A DNA stretch of 14,740 nucleotides, taken from assembly GCA_900552145.1 (NCBI GenBank), contig URYW01000042.1, forward strand, positions 1 through 14,740. Reading direction: 5' to 3'. The notes beneath the pieces are model-generated. The model had not been told where the DNA came from and made no database searches. It worked only from the letters and a program-made list of their open reading frames with translations. Numbering within the stretch: the stretch's first letter is position 1; each line of letters starts with the position of its first letter. The stretch comes from an uncultured Collinsella sp. (GTDB lineage: Bacteria; Actinomycetota; Coriobacteriia; Coriobacteriales; Coriobacteriaceae). Below are positions 12,827-14,740 of the stretch, one piece after another. Made by a program: the position numbers and the translations under genes.

Positions 12827-12855
12827 AGTGTATGCACAGAAATTTCCGAATATGT
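12827..12855 (-). promoter_or_regulatory. Sigma-E-like promoter of spoIIID
   Basis: Minus strand: -35 ACATATT (12855-12849), 14-base spacer, -10 CATACACT (12834-12827). This matches the mother-cell sigma-E consensus (TCATATT ... CATACANT) closely. It places the transcript start near 12820, about 23 bases before the GTG. In B. subtilis spoIIID is known to be sigma-E dependent. Confidence 0.8.
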
Positions 12856-12885
12856 AGCAATCGTTTTTATAGTTGTGCCTCATAT

Positions 12886-12917
12886 AAAAGAACGGCCATC
12901 CATACCGGACGACCGTT
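12886..12917 (-). terminator. Rho-independent terminator of sstT
   Basis: Minus strand: 11-bp stem AACGGTCGTCC/GGATGGCCGTT with two G-T pairs and a five-base loop, followed by CTTTTA. It lies 15 bases after the sstT stop; the T-run is short but the stem is strong. Confidence 0.75.
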
Positions 12918-12932
12918 TCGCTCATTGCAATC

Positions 12933-14159
12933 TTATTTAAATTTAATCTCTTTCCCTTCCAGTCTCCACTGTCTGAATTCTGCAGAAGCAGATAACAGAA
13001 GGTCTGAAGAAGAGTTCAGAGCTGTTTCTACAGAATCCTGAACTACGCCAATGATAAATCCTACTGCAACAACCTGCATGGAAATGTCATCTGAAATTCC
13101 GAACAGAGAGCATGCCATCGGGATCAGAAGAAGTGATCCGCCGGCTACACCGGAAGCGCCACATGCTGACAGAGCTGCAAGAAGACTCAGGATAATTGCT
13201 GTCGGAATATCTACATGAATACCAAGAGTAAATGCAGTTGCCATTGTCATAACCGTAATAGTGATAGCCGCACCATCCATATTAATAGTTGCACCAAGCG
13301 GAATGGTTACAGAATAAGTATCTCTGTCCAGTCCCATCTCTTCACAGACTTTCATGTTTACCGGAATATTAGCTGCGGAACTTCTTGTAAAGAAAGCCGT
13401 CAGCGCACTTCTCTTCAGGCAGTGGAAAATCAGCGGATATGGATTCTGGCGGATACACCAGTAAACCAGAAGCGGATTGGTCACAAAATAGATAAACAGC
13501 ATACATCCTACAAGAAGAAGCAACAGTTTTCCATAAGTCGTAAAGATATCCAGACCGTTTGTAGATACTGTGTTAAATACCAGACCAAAAATTCCAAAAG
13601 GTGCAAGATTAATGATCCAGGTTACTACCATGGAAATACCATCTGCAACATCAGCCAGAACCTTCTTTGTCATCTTATCAGCTGCACGAAAAGCAAGTCC
13701 AAGAAGAACAGCCCACATCAGTATCCCTACATAGTTTGCATTTACCAGTGAAGATACCGGGTTGGCAACTACGTTCAGAAGCAGGTTATTTAATACCTCA
13801 ACGATACCCTGTGGTGCACTTGTATCTGTTGCTGCATTTGCAAGTGTCATCTTTACAGGAAATGCCATACTCGCAAATACTGCAATCACTGCTGCCAGAA
13901 CTGTACTGAACATATAGAGAATGATAACTGTCTTAATAACTCCTCCATGAGATTTTCCTGCATTACACAGGGAACTGATAACCAGGAAGAATACCAGCAA
14001 AGGTGCGATTGCCTTTAATGCACTTACAAAGACATCACCCAGAATTGCGATTCCTGTTGCCTGCGGTACAGCAATTCCCAGAATCGCACCCAGAATCAGG
14101 CCAACCAGGATTCTCTTTACAAGAGCAATCCTGGTCCATTTGTCCCAAACTTTTTTCAT
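12933..14159 (-). CDS. sstT: Serine/threonine:Na+ symporter SstT
   Basis: 408 residues from the ATG at 14159 (AGAGGA eight bases upstream), the usual SstT length; a longer start at 14225 would overlap the promoter. It begins MKKVWDKWTRIALVKRILVG and has about eight membrane helices plus two re-entrant hairpins. The dicarboxylate/amino acid:cation symporter motifs are in order: TRSSAANIPVN (258-268), GATINMDGAA (289-298) for substrate and sodium, GASGVAGGSL (334-343) for the second hairpin, and VVQDSVETALNSSSD (372-386). It imports L-serine and L-threonine with sodium across the cytoplasmic membrane. It stands alone with its own promoter and terminator. Confidence 0.96.
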   Translation of the reverse strand: MKKVWDKWTRIALVKRILVGLILGAILGIAVPQATGIAILGDVFVSALKAIAPLLVFFLVISSLCNAGKSHGGVIKTVIILYMFSTVLAAVIAVFASMAFPVKMTLANAATDTSAPQGIVEVLNNLLLNVVANPVSSLVNANYVGILMWAVLLGLAFRAADKMTKKVLADVADGISMVVTWIINLAPFGIFGLVFNTVSTNGLDIFTTYGKLLLLLVGCMLFIYFVTNPLLVYWCIRQNPYPLIFHCLKRSALTAFFTRSSAANIPVNMKVCEEMGLDRDTYSVTIPLGATINMDGAAITITVMTMATAFTLGIHVDIPTAIILSLLAALSACGASGVAGGSLLLIPMACSLFGISDDISMQVVAVGFIIGVVQDSVETALNSSSDLLLSASAEFRQWRLEGKEIKFK

Positions 14160-14207
14160 TTCTTTAATCCTCTTTCCCTTTAATTTGATAAAACAATGAT
14201 ACGTTAC

Positions 14208-14236
14208 ATTATAAAGGAAGCACATAGAATATGCAA
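14208..14236 (-). promoter_or_regulatory. Sigma-70-type promoter of sstT
   Basis: Minus strand: -35 TTGCAT (14236-14231), 17-base spacer, -10 TATAAT (14213-14208), an almost consensus housekeeping promoter. It leaves a leader of about 45 bases before the ATG. Confidence 0.88.
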
Positions 14237-14280
14237 GAACATCTTTATAAGTGTATTGTATTTCTATTTTTAAATTATTT

Positions 14281-14330
14281 AAAAAAGCAGATGTCGTTCA
14301 ATCATTTATATCTGATTGAACAACACCTGC
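14281..14330 (-). terminator. Strong terminator after the EAL-domain gene
   Basis: An 18-bp stem with two G-T pairs (14287-14304 with 14313-14330) and an 8-base loop. Six A follow on the plus strand at 14281-14286, giving a T-run on the minus strand. It ends the leftward EAL transcript about 70 bases past its stop. Confidence 0.9.
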
Positions 14331-14401
14331 TTTCTCTCTGGCGCAGTGCGATTCTGTCCGGAGGACCTTTTTATGTTATAGGTATATTACGGAATAATTT
14401 C

Positions 14402-14740
14402 CTATAACATGAAAAGTCTCAGCAACTCTACCTCCGGAAGTGGTCTTGAGAAGTAATATCCCTGGACCATGTCCACGCCCCATTCTCTCAGCAGACTCAC
14501 CTCTTCTTCTGTTTCTGCTCCTTCTGCTACAATTGTATAACCCATATTCTGCATAACCGTCACAATACTGTGGTAAAAAACAGCAGCCTGTTCATCACAG
14601 GTAATCCCTGTTAACAACGATCTGTCCATTTTCACCACATCAAACGGAAGTCTCAATACTGCATTCAGATTTGCATACCCTGAACCAAAATCATCCAGAC
14701 ATAATCCGCTTCCCGCAATCGTAAAATCCTCCACAGCTTA
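14402..14740 (-). CDS. EAL-domain protein (cyclic-di-GMP phosphodiesterase-like), C-terminal part, frameshifted
   Basis: The window holds only the C-terminal part. It reads GLCLDDFGSGYANLNAV, then LPFDVVKMDRSLL, GYTIVAEGAETEEEVSLL and WGVDMVQGYYFSRPLP, the DDFG-K-E-QGY series of EAL domains. The EAL signature itself lies off the edge. The DDFG Asp pair, the Lys of VVKMD, the Glu of AEG and the Gln of QGY, all important in active enzymes, are present. Upstream of the DDFG segment the correct codons (KLWRIL, RLREA) are in another frame. Adding one G at the GG of 14706-14707 (plus-strand CC) joins them, and the current frame meets TAA at 14738-14740. Either a real null or a base-calling error. 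Confidence 0.85.

Noticed and set aside
12933..14225. Longer sstT start at 14225
   Set aside because: It would place the start between the -10 box and the true ribosome site, adding residues unlike the family; the ATG at 14159 has AGAGGA at the right distance.

Overview
The window reads as two unrelated pieces of gut-bacterial DNA joined near position 11,600-11,640. The left piece (1 to about 11,600) is GC-rich, with G/C-biased third codon positions. Its gene set (lantibiotic-immunity ABC transporter, YjdF, MerR with a decarboxylase-cupin, HxlR with a flavoprotein) suggests an actinobacterium of the Coriobacteriia/Collinsella kind; that placement is inference. The right piece (about 11,640 to 14,740) is markedly AT-richer. 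It carries spoIIID behind a sigma-E-like promoter, so it belongs to an endospore-forming Firmicute, probably Lachnospiraceae. Coriobacteria do not sporulate, so this is either an assembly chimera or a very recent transfer.

Left piece, by region. 1-1936 (minus): a three-gene lantibiotic self-protection ABC transporter operon (ATPase, MutE/EpiE-type permease, MutG-type permease cut by the window edge). 1937-2392: the operon's leader with a GC hairpin, a TetR regulator stub with an intact 12-bp palindrome in front of it, and a series of RNA hairpins. 2393-2841: a ToxN/AbiQ-like type III toxin whose frame is broken by one base near its start, followed by a clean terminator. 3050-3938 (minus): a YjdF-family gene, also off by one base at its start, and a membrane-anchored bacterial PH-domain protein. 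3939-5384: a gene graveyard with remnants (among them the C-terminus of a DUF4143 AAA ATPase), a perfect 14-bp inverted repeat and a terminator.

5385-6858: a MerR regulator divergent from a carboxymuconolactone decarboxylase-cupin fusion, sharing a MerR-type promoter (19-bp spacer with a dyad inside). 6937-9440 (minus): the most unusual locus, an operon of three different Sir2-family proteins. Two are zinc-finger enzymes with Gln in place of the catalytic His, as in the macrodomain-linked SirTM class. The middle one has lost both the His and the zinc cysteines. A TetR regulator (9584-10141) diverges from this operon. 10138-11598: a small cupin and a divergent HxlR regulator around an 8-bp-arm palindrome, followed by an iron-sulfur-type flavoprotein reductase.

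Right piece, all on the minus strand: an alpha/beta-hydrolase esterase whose C-terminus runs into the junction, spoIIID, the serine/threonine:Na+ symporter sstT with a near-consensus promoter, and the C-terminal part of an EAL-domain protein with a one-base frameshift at the right edge. Terminators separate spoIIID, sstT and the EAL gene.

No tRNA, rRNA, CRISPR array, transposase or integrase was seen. The best candidates for something undescribed are the sirtuin trio and the hairpin-rich leader in front of the ToxN-like gene.
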